Source: Chloroflexota bacterium (GTDB lineage Bacteria; Chloroflexota; Limnocylindria; Limnocylindrales; CSP1-4). Taken from it: DNA of 64,000 nt. The stretch lies in NCBI GenBank assembly GCA_017853275.1, contig JAFMJV010000005.1, forward strand, positions 45,135 through 109,134, in the 5' to 3' direction. Numbering within the stretch: position 1 is the first letter of the stretch; each line of letters starts with the position of its first letter. The position numbers were made by a program, and so were the translations under genes. The notes below the pieces were generated by a model, which saw nothing but the letters and a program-made list of their open reading frames with translations, was not told where the DNA came from and ran no database searches. This document shows, piece by piece, positions 1-9,365 of the stretch.

Positions 1-3000
1 AGCATCGCCATCGAGCTCGTGAGCGTCATCCCCGCTGCGGCCTCCGCCCCGAGGAGATCGAAGATCTCCCGCTTCCCGGTGTGGTCCGGGCAGGCCGGAT
101 AGCCGGGCGCGGGCCGGATCCCCTGGTAGCGCTCGGCGATCAGGCCATCGTTGTCCAGCGCCTCGTCCGGCGCGTAGCCCCACAGCTCGCGCCGCGCCTG
201 CTCGTGGAGCCACTCGGCGAAGGCCTCGGCGAGCCGGTCCGCGAGCGCCGCCGCGAGGATGTCCGAGTAGTCGTCATGGGCGGCGATGAACGAGGCGCGC
301 AGCTCCTCGAGGCCGTGCCCGGCGGTCACCGCGAAGGCGCCGATCCAGTCGGGGATCCCGCTCTCCACGGGGAAGACGAAATCGGAGAGGGCGAGGTTCG
401 GCCGCCCGTCCGGCTTCTCCATCTGCTGCCGGAGGGCGGGGATCCGGGCGAGCTCGGTCCGCCGGGTCTCGTCCGTGTACAGGACGATCTCGTCATCCGG
501 CGTGGAGGCCGCGGGCCAGAAGCCGGCCACCCCGTCCGCCCGGAGGAGCCGCTCCCGGACGATCCGGTCGAGGAGCCGGAGGGCATCCGCGTGGAGGGAG
601 CGGGCGGCCTCGCCCACCACCGGGTCGTCCAGGATCGCGGGGTAGCGACCGGCCAGCTCCCAGGTATGGAAGAAGGGGCTCCAGTCGATCCGCTCCACGA
701 GGGTCGCGAGGGGGAGATCGCGGAAGGCCCGGGCGCCGGTGAAGGTGGGCGGGATCGGGCGCGCGCCGGCGGGGTCGAGCCGGAGCCGGTGCGCGCGGGC
801 CTCCGCGAGCGGCAGGAGGCGGCGGGTGGTGGCGCGCTCCTCGTGGATCCGGCGGGTCTCCGCGTACTCCTCGCGCGTCCGCTCCACGAAGCCGGTGCGG
901 CTCTCCGCGTTGAGGAGGGCACCGGCGACCCCGACGGCGCGCGAGGCGTCCAGGACGTGGACGACCGGGCCGGAGTAGGCGGGCTCGAGCCGGACGGCGG
1001 TATGGGCCTTCGACGTGGTGGCGCCACCGATGAGGAGCGGGACGCTCATCCCGGCGCGCTCCATCTCCGTGGCCACCGTGCGCATCTCCTCGAGCGAGGG
1101 TGTGATCAGCCCCGAGAGCCCGATGAGGTCCGCCCCCTCGGCCTGCGCGGTCTCGAGGATCCGCGTCCAGGGGACCATCACCCCGAGGTCGATGACGCGG
1201 TAATCGTTGCAGCCGAGCACGACCCCCACGATGTTCTTCCCGATGTCGTGGACGTCCCCCTTCACGGTCGCCATGACGATCGTGCCGGCGGCACCGCGGG
1301 CATCGCCGGCTGCCTCGCCGCGCGCCAACTTCTCGGCCTCGATGTAGGGGACGAGGTGGGCGACCGCCTGCTTCATCACGCGGGCGCTCTTCACGACCTG
1401 GGGGAGGAACATCCGGCCGGACCCGAAGCGGTCGCCGACGATGTTCATCCCGTCCATCAGCGGACCCTCGATGACGTCGAGCGGGCGGGCGGAGGTGGAC
1501 CGTGCCTCCTCGGTGTCCTCGACGATCCAGTCCGCGATCCCCTCCACGAGCGCGTGGGTGAGCCGCTCGCGGACCGGCTTCTCGCGCCAGGTGAGGTCGC
1601 GCGCATCCCCGGTGGCACGCGCGCGGGCCGTGTCCGCGATCTCGAGGAGCCGTTCCGTGGCATCCGGCCGGCGGTCGAGGACGAGGTCCTCCACGCGCTC
1701 GCGCAGCTCGGGGTCGATCTCGTCGTAGACGGGGAGGGCGCCCGCGTTGACGATCGCCATCGCCATCCCGGCGTGGATCCCGTGGTAGAGGAAGACCGCG
1801 TGGATCGCCTCGCGGACCGGGTCGTTGCCCCGGAAGGCGAAGGAGACGTTGGAGACGCCGCCGCTCACGAGCGTGCCGGGGAGCTCCGCGCGGATCCGGC
1901 GCGTGGCGGCGAAGAAGTCGACCGCGTAGCGCGCGTGCTCCTCGATCCCCGTCCCGATCGCGAAGATGTTCGGGTCGAGGATGATGTCCTCGGGCTGGAA
2001 GCCGACCCGGTCCACGAGGAGACGGACCGCGCGGTGGGCGACCGCGACGCGCCGCTCCACGCTCTCCGCCTGGCCGGCCTCGTCGAAGGCCATGACGATG
2101 ACGGCCGCACCGTAGCGGCGCGCCAGCTCGCCCTGGCGGAGGAGCTCCTCCTCCCCTTCCTTCAGGCTGAGCGAGTTGACGACCGCCCGCCCCTGGACGT
2201 GGCGGAGGCCGGCCTCGAGGACCGACCATTTGGACGAGTCGATGACCACGGGGACGCGCGAGATGTCCGGCTCCGCCGCGATGAGATCGAGGAAGCGCGC
2301 CATCGCCGCCTCGGAATCGAGGAGCGCCTCGTCCATGTTCACGTCGATCATCTGGGCGCCGTTCGCGACCTGCTGCCGGGCGACCTCGACCGCGTCGGCG
2401 TAGCGGTCCTCGAGGATCAGCTTCGCGAAGCGTCGCGACCCGGTCACGTTCGTTCGCTCGCCCACGTTGACGAAGAGCGAATCGGGACCGATCTCGAGCG
2501 CCTCCAGCCCGGCGAGGCGGGTCCGGCGGGGGATCTCCGGCACGACCCGCGGCCGGCCCGCGGCCGCCACCGCGGCGATCGCGCGGATGTGCGCCGGGGT
2601 CGTCCCGCAGCATCCGCCGACGAGGTTGACGCTCCCCTCCTCCACCATCGCGGCGAGCGTGGCGGCGGTCTCCTCCGGGCCCTCGTCATACCCGCCGAAG
2701 GCGTTCGGGAGGCCGGCGTTGGGGTACGCCGCGACGAAGGTCTCCGCGATCCCCGCGAGCTCCCCGATGAAGGGACGGAGCTGGCGCCCGCCGAGCGCGC
2801 AGTTGAAGCCGATCGAGAGCGGCCGGGCATGGCGGACGCTGTTCCAGAAGGCACCCACCGTCTGACCGGAGAGGGTCCGCCCGGAGGCATCCGTGATCGT
2901 CCCGGAGATCATCACCGGGAGCCGCTCGCCGGTCTCCGCGAAGAGCTCCTCGAGGGCGAAGATCGCGGCACGCGCGTTCAGGGTGTCGAAGATCGTCTCC

Positions 3001-3569
3001 ACGAGGAGGAGATCGGCGCCGCCCTCCACGAGACCACGGGCCGCATCCAGGTAGGCGGTGCGCAGCTGCTCGAAGGTGACGTTCCGGGCGCCCGGGTCGT
3101 TGACGTCCGGGGAGATGCTCGCGGTCCGGGTCGTGGGGCCGATCGCCCCGGCGACGTAGCGGGGCGTTCGGGGGTCCGCGGCCTCGGCATCGTCCGCGGC
3201 GGAGCGGGCGAGCGCCGCCGCCGCCCGGTTCACCTCGCGGGCGAGCTCCGCAAGCCCGTAGTCCGCGAGCGAGACCGCGTTCGCGTTGAAGGTGTTCGTG
3301 CTGACGATGTGCGCGCCCGCGGCAAGGTAGTCCGCGTGGATCCCCCGGACGGCGTCCGGGCGGGTGAGGACGAGGAGGTCGTTCGCGCCGCGCAGGTCGC
3401 GCGCGTGGTCGGCGAAGCGCTCCCCGCGGAAGTCGGCTTCCCCGAGGGCGAGCCCCTGGAGCATCGTCCCCATCGCCCCGTCCAGGACGAGGATCCGCTC
3501 CCGCAGGAGGCCGGGGAGCGCAGCGATCCGGGATCGGCGACGTCCGGCGTCGGCAGGAGAGTGGGACAC
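1..3569 (-). CDS. metH: Methionine synthase, cobalamin-dependent (3' end truncated by window)
   Basis: This enzyme transfers the methyl group of 5-methyltetrahydrofolate to homocysteine through a bound cobalamin, making methionine in the cytoplasm. The order is homocysteine-binding domain (about residues 1-330), pterin-binding domain (about 345-620), B12 cap and Rossmann module (about 650-900) and AdoMet activation domain (from about 920). The zinc-binding cysteines are C257, C320 and C321. The B12 lower-ligand motif DVHDIG has its histidine at about residue 774, and the AdoMet motif RPAPGYP is present near the end. The window holds 1189 codons; by comparison with the roughly 1227-residue E. 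coli enzyme, about 40 C-terminal residues lie outside. I chose GTG at 3567-3569: the MGTM core begins 33 residues later and a TAGACT box sits six bases upstream. It lies 47 bases after kdgK. Identity is very secure. Confidence 0.97.
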   Translation of the reverse strand, partial: MSHSPADAGRRRSRIAALPGLLRERILVLDGAMGTMLQGLALGEADFRGERFADHARDLRGANDLLVLTRPDAVRGIHADYLAAGAHIVSTNTFNANAVSLADYGLAELAREVNRAAAALARSAADDAEAADPRTPRYVAGAIGPTTRTASISPDVNDPGARNVTFEQLRTAYLDAARGLVEGGADLLLVETIFDTLNARAAIFALEELFAETGERLPVMISGTITDASGRTLSGQTVGAFWNSVRHARPLSIGFNCALGGRQLRPFIGELAGIAETFVAAYPNAGLPNAFGGYDEGPEETAATLAAMVEEGSVNLVGGCCGTTPAHIRAIAAVAAAGRPRVVPEIPRRTRLAGLEALEIGPDSLFVNVGERTNVTGSRRFAKLILEDRYADAVEVARQQVANGAQMIDVNMDEALLDSEAAMARFLDLIAAEPDISRVPVVIDSSKWSVLEAGLRHVQGRAVVNSLSLKEGEEELLRQGELARRYGAAVIVMAFDEAGQAESVERRVAVAHRAVRLLVDRVGFQPEDIILDPNIFAIGTGIEEHARYAVDFFAATRRIRAELPGTLVSGGVSNVSFAFRGNDPVREAIHAVFLYHGIHAGMAMAIVNAGALPVYDEIDPELRERVEDLVLDRRPDATERLLEIADTARARATGDARDLTWREKPVRERLTHALVEGIADWIVEDTEEARSTSARPLDVIEGPLMDGMNIVGDRFGSGRMFLPQVVKSARVMKQAVAHLVPYIEAEKLARGEAAGDARGAAGTIVMATVKGDVHDIGKNIVGVVLGCNDYRVIDLGVMVPWTRILETAQAEGADLIGLSGLITPSLEEMRTVATEMERAGMSVPLLIGGATTSKAHTAVRLEPAYSGPVVHVLDASRAVGVAGALLNAESRTGFVERTREEYAETRRIHEERATTRRLLPLAEARAHRLRLDPAGARPIPPTFTGARAFRDLPLATLVERIDWSPFFHTWELAGRYPAILDDPVVGEAARSLHADALRLLDRIVRERLLRADGVAGFWPAASTPDDEIVLYTDETRRTELARIPALRQQMEKPDGRPNLALSDFVFPVESGIPDWIGAFAVTAGHGLEELRASFIAAHDDYSDILAAALADRLAEAFAEWLHEQARRELWGYAPDEALDNDGLIAERYQGIRPAPGYPACPDHTGKREIFDLLGAEAAAGMTLTSSMAM

Positions 3570-3575
3570 GGGCGC

Positions 3576-3581
3576 AGTCTA
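3576..3581 (-). promoter_or_regulatory. Candidate -10 box for a leaderless metH transcript
   Basis: Read on the minus strand this is TAGACT, six bases before the GTG start of metH, inside the 47-base gap after kdgK. The TANNNT form and fixed spacing match other starts in this window. It would give metH its own leaderless transcript in addition to any readthrough from kdgK. Confidence 0.5.
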
Positions 3582-3616
3582 CTCCCGTCCGGGCGGCCAC
3601 CCGGCACCGGGGCCGG

Positions 3617-4621
3617 TCAGCGGATCGTGTCCCGTCCCGCGACCGCGAGGAGCGCGTCGAGCTCGCGCCGGGTGGGGATCCCCTCCAGGTCCCCCACCGT
3701 GGTCACGACCGCGGCGCCCGCCGCGTTGCCGGCCCGGAGCGCCTCCACGGGGTCCGCGCCCTCGAGCGTGAAGGCGATCCAGGCGGCGGTGAAGGCATCG
3801 CCGGCCCCCACCGGATCCACGACGCGGACGGGGAGCGCGGGTGCCCGCCGGGTCACGCGTGTGCCGTCGGGAAGACGGGCGCGCTCGAGGGCACCGTCCG
3901 CCCCCACCTTGATGACCGCGCGCGCGGGCCCGAGATCGAGGAGGGCATCCGCCGCGGCGACCGGGTCGGCGCGGACGCCCAGCTCCAGGTCCGTGCTCAG
4001 GCCGCCGATGAGCGCCGCCTCCTCCGTCCCCCCGATGACGACATCGCAGCGGGCGGCGAGCGGGGCGAGCGTGGCACGCGCCGCGTCCTCGCTCCACAGG
4101 CGGCGCCGGATGTTCAGATCGAGGCTGACCGTGGCGCCGCGCGCACGGCCGATCGTGACCGCCGCCTCCACCGCCGCCGCCGCGCTCGGGGAGAGGGCGG
4201 GGGTGATCCCCGTCACGTGGACCCAGCGGACGGCATCGAAGGCACCGTCCGCCTCGGCCTGCCGGATCTCGTCCGGGCCGACGCGCGAGGCGGCGGACCC
4301 GGCGCGGTGGTAGACGACCTCCATCGGACCGAGGTCACGGAGCTCGCGGAACATGACGCCGGTCGGGGCATCCGGGTCCGCACGGAGCCAGCGGGTCTCC
4401 ACCCCCTCGCCGCGGAGGGCGCGCCGGATCGCCGTGCCGAAGGGGTCGTCCCCGAGACGCCCGAGGTAGGCGACCGTGTGCCCAAGGCGGGCGAGCCCGA
4501 CGGAGACGTTCGCCTCCGCCCCGCCCACGACGCGCAGGTAGCGGGTCGCGGCGGCGAGCGATCCACGCTGCTCGGCGATGAACGAGGCCATCGTCTCGCC
4601 GAGGGTGACGATCTCCGTCAT
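3617..4621 (-). CDS. kdgK: 2-keto-3-deoxygluconate kinase, PfkB family
   Basis: This is a PfkB/ribokinase-fold sugar kinase that most likely phosphorylates 2-keto-3-deoxygluconate to KDPG with ATP. The 334-residue product shows the N-terminal GETM start, the glycine-rich GGAEANVSVGLARLG segment typical of KDG kinases and the C-terminal DPVGAGDAF signature with catalytic Asp275. The ATG overlaps the stop of the KDPG aldolase gene as ATGA, so the two are translationally coupled and form the lower half of an Entner-Doudoroff-type sugar-acid route. The kinase/aldolase pairing makes KDG the most likely substrate, but a related 2-keto-3-deoxy sugar acid cannot be excluded. Confidence 0.88.
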   Translation of the reverse strand: MTEIVTLGETMASFIAEQRGSLAAATRYLRVVGGAEANVSVGLARLGHTVAYLGRLGDDPFGTAIRRALRGEGVETRWLRADPDAPTGVMFRELRDLGPMEVVYHRAGSAASRVGPDEIRQAEADGAFDAVRWVHVTGITPALSPSAAAAVEAAVTIGRARGATVSLDLNIRRRLWSEDAARATLAPLAARCDVVIGGTEEAALIGGLSTDLELGVRADPVAAADALLDLGPARAVIKVGADGALERARLPDGTRVTRRAPALPVRVVDPVGAGDAFTAAWIAFTLEGADPVEALRAGNAAGAAVVTTVGDLEGIPTRRELDALLAVAGRDTIR

Positions 4622-5280
4622 GCCCCCGGCCCCGCGGCGGCGATCGCGGCGATCACCGCGGCCGCGCGCTCCCGGACCCCCGCCGGGTCGCCGTCCCCGA
4701 TCAGCCGCCCGCCGAGCCCGACCGCGACCGCACCCGCCGCGAGGAAGGCGGCCACGTTCTCCGCGCTCACGCCGCCGGTGGGGATGATCGGGATCTCCGG
4801 GAAGGGCCCGGCGAGCTCCCGCAGGTAGCCCGGTCCGCCGACGGTGGCCGGGAAGAGCTTCACCGCGGTCGCGCCGGCCTCCCACGCACGATGGACCTCG
4901 GTCGGCGTGAAGCCGCCGGGGAAGATCGGGATCCCCCGCCCGGCGGCCCAGCGGATGAGCGCCTCGTCCGTATGCGGCGCCACGAGGAAGGTGGCGCCCG
5001 CGTCGATCGCGCGGCGCGCGGCGGGGATGGAGCGGACGGTCCCGGCGCCCACGAGCATCCGGTCCCCGTGACGGCGGGCGGCGATCCCGATCGCCAGGAG
5101 GGCATCCGCCTCCGGCTCGTTGAGGGTGATCTCGAAGGCGCGGACCCCGGCGTCCGCGAGCGCGCCGGCGACCGCGTCCGTGCGGTCGGACGCCAGCCGG
5201 CGACCGATCGCGACGAGCCGGCCCTCCCGGACGGGGGCGGGGATCGGGGCGCGAGCGGGGGTCGGGGAGAGGCTGGACAT
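4618..5280 (-). CDS. eda: KDPG / 2-keto-4-hydroxyglutarate aldolase
   Basis: This class I aldolase cleaves 2-keto-3-deoxy-6-phosphogluconate to pyruvate and glyceraldehyde-3-phosphate. The 220-residue product matches the family length. Visible landmarks are Glu50 in FEITLNEP, the GAGTV strand, FPGGFTPTE, the Schiff-base lysine at about residue 141 in AVKLFPA, and the phosphate-binding IPTGGV. It is the first gene of the minus-strand unit and precedes kdgK with a four-base overlap. A GGAGG lies about 13 bases before the ATG, longer than usual. It is divergent from the SDR/FAD/phosphotriesterase cassette, which may supply its substrate. Confidence 0.92.
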   Translation of the reverse strand: MSSLSPTPARAPIPAPVREGRLVAIGRRLASDRTDAVAGALADAGVRAFEITLNEPEADALLAIGIAARRHGDRMLVGAGTVRSIPAARRAIDAGATFLVAPHTDEALIRWAAGRGIPIFPGGFTPTEVHRAWEAGATAVKLFPATVGGPGYLRELAGPFPEIPIIPTGGVSAENVAAFLAAGAVAVGLGGRLIGDGDPAGVRERAAAVIAAIAAAGPGA

Positions 5281-5364
5281 CTTCGGGGAGGGACCTCCGG
5301 AGGGTCGCCGACGTGGGCGTGGCGACGGCGAGGATACCGCGCGGCCGGGCGCTCGCGGTCACCG

Positions 5365-5370
5365 TAGACT
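5365..5370 (+). promoter_or_regulatory. Candidate -10 box for leaderless SDR operon
   Basis: TAGACT is followed by seven bases and then the ATG of the SDR gene. No Shine-Dalgarno can fit in that gap, so a leaderless transcript is the simplest reading. It lies in the 97-base divergent gap shared with eda. Confidence 0.55.
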
Positions 5371-5377
5371 GACGGCG

Positions 5378-6202
5378 ATGCAGATGAGCACAGGTGGCAC
5401 GTCGGTCGGCCGGCTCACCGGCCGGACCGCGATCGTCACCGGGAGCACGGGGATCGCGGAGGCTGCCGCGCGGCGGTTCGCGGCGGAAGGGGCGCGCGTC
5501 TTCGTCATCTCCCGCACGGAGGCGGGCTGTCGCGCGCTCACCGACCGGATCGCCGCGGAGGGCGGTGACGCGGGCTGGGCCGTGGCGGACCTGGAGGACG
5601 AGGCCCAGGCGGACGCGGCCATCGCGGCTGCGGCCGCGCGCCTCGGACGGATCGACGCCTGCCTCGCCGTCGCGGGCGGGAGCGGCCGGCGTCACGGGGA
5701 CGCGCTCGTCCACGAGATGACGATGGAGGGCTGGGAGCGGACGCTCGCGATGAATGCCCGGACCCAGGTGACGACGCTGCGGGCGGTGGTGCGCGCGATG
5801 CGCGCGCAGCCCGCGGATGCCGGCAGTGCGCGCGGCTCGATCGTGACGATGGCGAGCATCCTCGCGCTGCGCCCCGACCCGGCCCACTTCCCCACCCACG
5901 CCTATGCAGCCGCGAAGGGGGCGATCGTCTCGCTCACGACGGCGATGGCCGCAGCCTATGTCCGCGAGGGGATCCGGGTGAACGCCCTCGCGCCCGCGCT
6001 CACCGTGAGCCGGATGTCCGAGCGCGCCCGATCGGACCCCGCGACGCTCGCCTTCGCGGCGCGGCGTCAGCCGCTCGTGGACGGGTTCCTCGCCGCCGAG
6101 GACGTGGCGGACGCGGCGCTCTTCCTCGTCTCCCCGGAGAGCCGGGGGATCACCGGCCAGGTCCTCGTGGTGGACGGCGGCTGGTCGGTGACGGGGGAGT
6201 AG
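5378..6202 (+). CDS. SDR-family NAD(P)-dependent oxidoreductase
   Basis: This short-chain dehydrogenase of 274 residues has a Rossmann fold with the catalytic set Ser160, Tyr176 and Lys180 (YAAAK). The C-terminus ITGQVLVVDGGW is typical of classical SDRs. The nucleotide-binding motif is unusual: it reads TGSTGIAEA, one residue shorter than TGxxxGIG and with the last glycine replaced by alanine. The start is the ATG seven bases after a TAGACT box; a second ATG lies two codons on. It leads an operon with an FAD oxidoreductase and a phosphotriesterase-family hydrolase and is divergent from the KDG/KDPG genes, suggesting oxidation of a sugar, polyol or sugar acid. The substrate is not readable from sequence. 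Confidence 0.82.
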   Translation: MQMSTGGTSVGRLTGRTAIVTGSTGIAEAAARRFAAEGARVFVISRTEAGCRALTDRIAAEGGDAGWAVADLEDEAQADAAIAAAAARLGRIDACLAVAGGSGRRHGDALVHEMTMEGWERTLAMNARTQVTTLRAVVRAMRAQPADAGSARGSIVTMASILALRPDPAHFPTHAYAAAKGAIVSLTTAMAAAYVREGIRVNALAPALTVSRMSERARSDPATLAFAARRQPLVDGFLAAEDVADAALFLVSPESRGITGQVLVVDGGWSVTGE

Positions 6203-6206
6203 CCGG

Positions 6207-7544
6207 ATGTCGTCGCTCACCTCCCTCCCGCTCCTGGCCTCGGCGGATGTCGTCGTGGTCGGCTCCGGATCCGCCGGGTCGAGCGCGGCGATCGCGGCCG
6301 CACGGACCGGCGCCGCGACCCTCCTCGTGGAGAAGCTCCCCTTCCTCGGCGGCAGCAGCACCGCCGTCCTCGACACCTTCTATGGCTTCCGCACCCCGGG
6401 CAGCCGCGCGCGGAAGGTGGTGGGCGGGGTCCCGGACGACGTGGTCGCCGCGCTCCGCCGGATGGGTCCGGTGGTGGAGCGACCGAACACCTACGGCGCC
6501 GGGCTCGGGATCACCTACATGCCCGAGCACCTCAAGGTCGCCTGGGAGACGCTCGCCCTTGATGCAGGCGTACGCGTCCTCCTCCACAGCTTCCTCCAGG
6601 CGGTGGAGGTCCGGGACGGGCGGGCGACCGGGCTCGTCGTGGCCACGAAGGCGGGCCTCGCGCGCATCGAGGGGCGGGTCTTCATCGATGCCTCCGGCGA
6701 CGCCGACCTTTGTCACCACGCGGGCTTCGGCTACGAGACCGCGGGCGAGCTCGACCCGGCGCAGACGCTGACCACGACCTTCAAGGTCGTGAACGTGGAG
6801 ATGACGCGCCGGCGGACGATCACGACCGCGCGGCTCCACGAGCTGATGGGCGAGGCGGCCGATTCGGGCGCGTACGACCTGCCGCGCCGCGAGGGCTCGG
6901 ACCACATCACGACCGTCGAGGGGATGACCGCGACGGTGATGACGCGGCTCGAGTCGGTCCGCCGGGTGGACGGCCGGATCGTGAACCCCACGGACCCCTG
7001 GCTTCTGAGCGAGCTGGAGATGGCGGGTCGGCGCCAGGCGCTGGAGTACGTCCGCTTCCTCGTGGACCGGGTCCCGGGCTACGAGCACGCCGCGCTCGCC
7101 GGCCTCTCCGTCCAGGTGGGAGTGCGCGAGACACGCCGGGTCCACGGGGATGCGCGGCTCACCCGCGACGATGTGCTCGGGGCGCGCCGCTTCCCGGACG
7201 AGATCGGCCTGTGCGGCGCGCCGATCGAGGACCACCGCGGCGGTCCGGATACCCGCTGGGCCTACCTGCCGGACGGCGAGGTCGTGGGGATCCCGTGGCG
7301 CACCCTCCTCGTGCGGGACGCAGCGAACGTCCTCGTGGCCGGCCGCTGCTTCTCGGCGACGCACGACGCCCACGCCTCGGTCCGCTCGATGGGCCAGTGC
7401 ATGGCGATGGGCCAGGCCGCGGGCACGGGCGCGGCGCTCGCGGTCGCCGCAGGCCGGGACCCGCGCGACCTCGACCCGGATCGGCTCCGTGCGCGCCTGC
7501 ACGCGGATGGCGCGCTCCTCGAGCCCGAGGACGACCGATCGTGA
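6207..7544 (+). CDS. FAD-dependent oxidoreductase
   Basis: This 445-residue protein of the FAD_oxidored type has the dinucleotide motif GSGSAG near residues 15-20 and a C-terminal FAD-contact segment MGQCMAMGQAAGTGAA. The family includes subunits that oxidise hydroxy- or polycarboxylic acids and fumarate-reductase-like enzymes. No membrane segment or signal peptide is seen, so it is probably cytoplasmic. The gene starts four bases after the SDR stop, and its own stop overlaps the next start as GTGA, so it is co-expressed with both neighbours. The electron acceptor and substrate are unknown. Confidence 0.8.
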   Translation: MSSLTSLPLLASADVVVVGSGSAGSSAAIAAARTGAATLLVEKLPFLGGSSTAVLDTFYGFRTPGSRARKVVGGVPDDVVAALRRMGPVVERPNTYGAGLGITYMPEHLKVAWETLALDAGVRVLLHSFLQAVEVRDGRATGLVVATKAGLARIEGRVFIDASGDADLCHHAGFGYETAGELDPAQTLTTTFKVVNVEMTRRRTITTARLHELMGEAADSGAYDLPRREGSDHITTVEGMTATVMTRLESVRRVDGRIVNPTDPWLLSELEMAGRRQALEYVRFLVDRVPGYEHAALAGLSVQVGVRETRRVHGDARLTRDDVLGARRFPDEIGLCGAPIEDHRGGPDTRWAYLPDGEVVGIPWRTLLVRDAANVLVAGRCFSATHDAHASVRSMGQCMAMGQAAGTGAALAVAAGRDPRDLDPDRLRARLHADGALLEPEDDRS

Positions 7545-8512
7545 CGGGGGCCGCGTTCGTCCGGACCCTCCTCGGCGACATCGATCCCGCGGATCTCGGC
7601 GTCACGTACGCCCACGAGCACCTCATCATCCAGGCCTCCTGGACCACGCTCCACCACCCGGACCACCTCCTTGATTCGGTCGAGGACGCGGTCGCGGAGC
7701 TCGCGCCGGCCCAGGCGCTCGGGCTGCGCGCGGTCGTGGACGGGATGCCCGCGGATACCGGCCGGGATGTCCTCGCGCTCGCGGAGATCGCGCGCCGGAC
7801 GGGCCTCCATCTCATCGCGCCGACCGGCTTCCACCACGAGCGCCACTACCCTCCGCGCCACTGGACGGGCCGGATCGGCACGGATGAGCTGGCGGGGGTC
7901 CTGATCGGGGAGATCGAGGTGGGGATCGATGCCCTCGACCTCTCCGCGCCGGTCGTCCGGCGGACACCGCACCGGGCAGGGCTGATCAAGGTCGCCGGAT
8001 CGCTCGGCGGACCCTCCCCCCGGGATACGCCGATCTTCATCGCGGTGGCGACCGCCCAGGCACGGACGGGCTGCCCGATCCTCACCCACTGCGAGCAGGG
8101 GACGGGCGGGCTGGAGCAGGTCGCGCTCCTCGAGCGCCACGGCGGGAACGCGGCCGGGATCGCCCTCTCCCACGTGGACAAGGTCGTGGACCGTGGCTAC
8201 CACCGGGAGCTCCTCGCGACCGGGGCGACACTGGAATACGACCAGTCCTTCCGCTGGGGCACCGCCGAGAACGGGACGCTCCGGCTGCTCGCCTGGGCCG
8301 CGGAGGACGGCGCGCTGGATCGGATCGTCCTCGGGATGGATGCCGCGCGACGCGGCTACTGGCGCGTCCACGGTGGAACGCCGGGGATGGAGTGGCTCCT
8401 CGGCCCCTTCGCTGCGCGGATGCGGGAGATCGGGCTGGATGAGACCGCGATCGCCCGGCTCTTCGTGGCGAACCCCGCCCGCGTCTACGCCTTCCGGCCG
8501 CCCGCGGCCTGA
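7541..8512 (+). CDS. Phosphotriesterase-family metal-dependent hydrolase (possible sugar lactonase)
   Basis: This 323-residue (beta/alpha)8 amidohydrolase of the PTE family carries the full binuclear metal set: His25 and His27 in HEHL, carboxylatable Lys150 in GLIKVAG, His183 in LTHCEQG, His211 in LSHVDK and Asp267 in LGMDAAR. Family members include aryldialkylphosphatases, homoserine-lactone lactonases and sugar-(phosphate) lactonases. The GTG start overlaps the FAD oxidoreductase stop by four bases. Beside two oxidoreductases and divergent KDG/KDPG genes, a lactonase opening an oxidised sugar lactone is the most economical role. That function is inferred from context only. Confidence 0.82.
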   Translation: MTGAAFVRTLLGDIDPADLGVTYAHEHLIIQASWTTLHHPDHLLDSVEDAVAELAPAQALGLRAVVDGMPADTGRDVLALAEIARRTGLHLIAPTGFHHERHYPPRHWTGRIGTDELAGVLIGEIEVGIDALDLSAPVVRRTPHRAGLIKVAGSLGGPSPRDTPIFIAVATAQARTGCPILTHCEQGTGGLEQVALLERHGGNAAGIALSHVDKVVDRGYHRELLATGATLEYDQSFRWGTAENGTLRLLAWAAEDGALDRIVLGMDAARRGYWRVHGGTPGMEWLLGPFAARMREIGLDETAIARLFVANPARVYAFRPPAA

Positions 8513-8525
8513 CCCACCGTCCGCC

Positions 8526-9365
8526 TCAACCGGGCGCGGAGAGGACGATCTCCACGATCTCCGGCCAGAGCTTCCCCGTGATCAGCCAGCCGGGGCCGTC
8601 CGGGACCCGGGTGATCCCATTGAGGACCGCCGCCGGGTCGGCGCGGGTGGGATGCGGCTCCAGGAGCCCCGCGAGGTCGAGGATCCCGGTGACGATCCCG
8701 CTCGCGGGATCGATGCGCACGATCTCGTCGGTCATCCAGATGTTCGCCCAGATCGCCCCGTCCGCGCACTCCAGCTCGTTCAGCCGCGCCACGGGGAGCC
8801 CGTCGCGGGTGACCGTGACCTCACCGGTGGGGAGGAAGGTGGCCGGGTCACGGAAGGTGAGGCGGGGCGATCCATCGCTCATCACGAGCCGGGTCCCATC
8901 CGAGCAGAGGCCCCAGCCCTCGCCCGCGTAGCTCCACGAGCCGATGACGGTGAGGGTGTCGGGGTCGTAGCGCCAGGCGATCCCCTCCTGCCACGTGAGC
9001 TGGACGAGCTCGCCTGCCGCGCCGATCGCGAGGCCTTCCCCGAAGGCCCCGTCCGGGGTCGGGATGGAGCGCAGGACGCTCCCCGTGGCCGGATCGAGCT
9101 CCCGGACCGTGGAGAGCCCCCAGAGCCCGGTGCTCTCCCAGAGCCGGCCGGATCCGTCGAAGAGGAGCCCCTGGGTGAAGGCCTCCGTGTCGTGGGGGAT
9201 CCGGCGCACGACCTCCCAGGTGAGCCGCTCCGGGACGACCGGCGGAGGCATCGATGGAGCGGGCGTCGTGCCGGCGGCCGGCACGCCGAGCAGGAAGAGG
9301 AGGGAGAGGCCGAGGAGCGCGGAGGCACGCGGGGCGCGGCCGCGCGGGCTCCTCCGCTCAGCCAC
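8526..9365 (-). CDS. Secreted glutaminyl-peptide cyclotransferase (plant/bacterial beta-propeller type)
   Basis: This is a five-bladed beta-propeller glutaminyl cyclase that converts N-terminal Gln of peptides to pyroglutamate. Landmarks include AFTQGL near the start of the mature domain, EGWGLCSDG, MSDGS, LNELE and the ITRVPDG C-terminal region. The first 35 residues form a signal peptide (arginine-rich start, then LLGLSLLFLLGV), so the product is exported. I chose GTG at 9363-9365, which overlaps the proC stop by eight bases; a longer upstream frame would overlap proC deeply. Co-transcription with proC is implied by the overlap but no functional link is evident. Confidence 0.85.
   Translation of the reverse strand: MAERRSPRGRAPRASALLGLSLLFLLGVPAAGTTPAPSMPPPVVPERLTWEVVRRIPHDTEAFTQGLLFDGSGRLWESTGLWGLSTVRELDPATGSVLRSIPTPDGAFGEGLAIGAAGELVQLTWQEGIAWRYDPDTLTVIGSWSYAGEGWGLCSDGTRLVMSDGSPRLTFRDPATFLPTGEVTVTRDGLPVARLNELECADGAIWANIWMTDEIVRIDPASGIVTGILDLAGLLEPHPTRADPAAVLNGITRVPDGPGWLITGKLWPEIVEIVLSAPG

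Noticed and set aside
3570..3616. Cobalamin riboswitch before metH
   Set aside because: The gap is only 47 bases and holds a leaderless-type promoter, so a riboswitch cannot fit.
81..4313. A 1410-residue open frame on the plus strand
   Set aside because: It is antisense to metH and kdgK, is almost all Arg/Gly/Asp/Val/Glu/Pro, and shows no domain. It exists because of the strong G/C bias at third positions.
4622..6376. Upstream extension of the KDG kinase frame
   Set aside because: The frame is open by composition, but the conserved kinase N-terminus begins at the ATG coupled to the aldolase stop.
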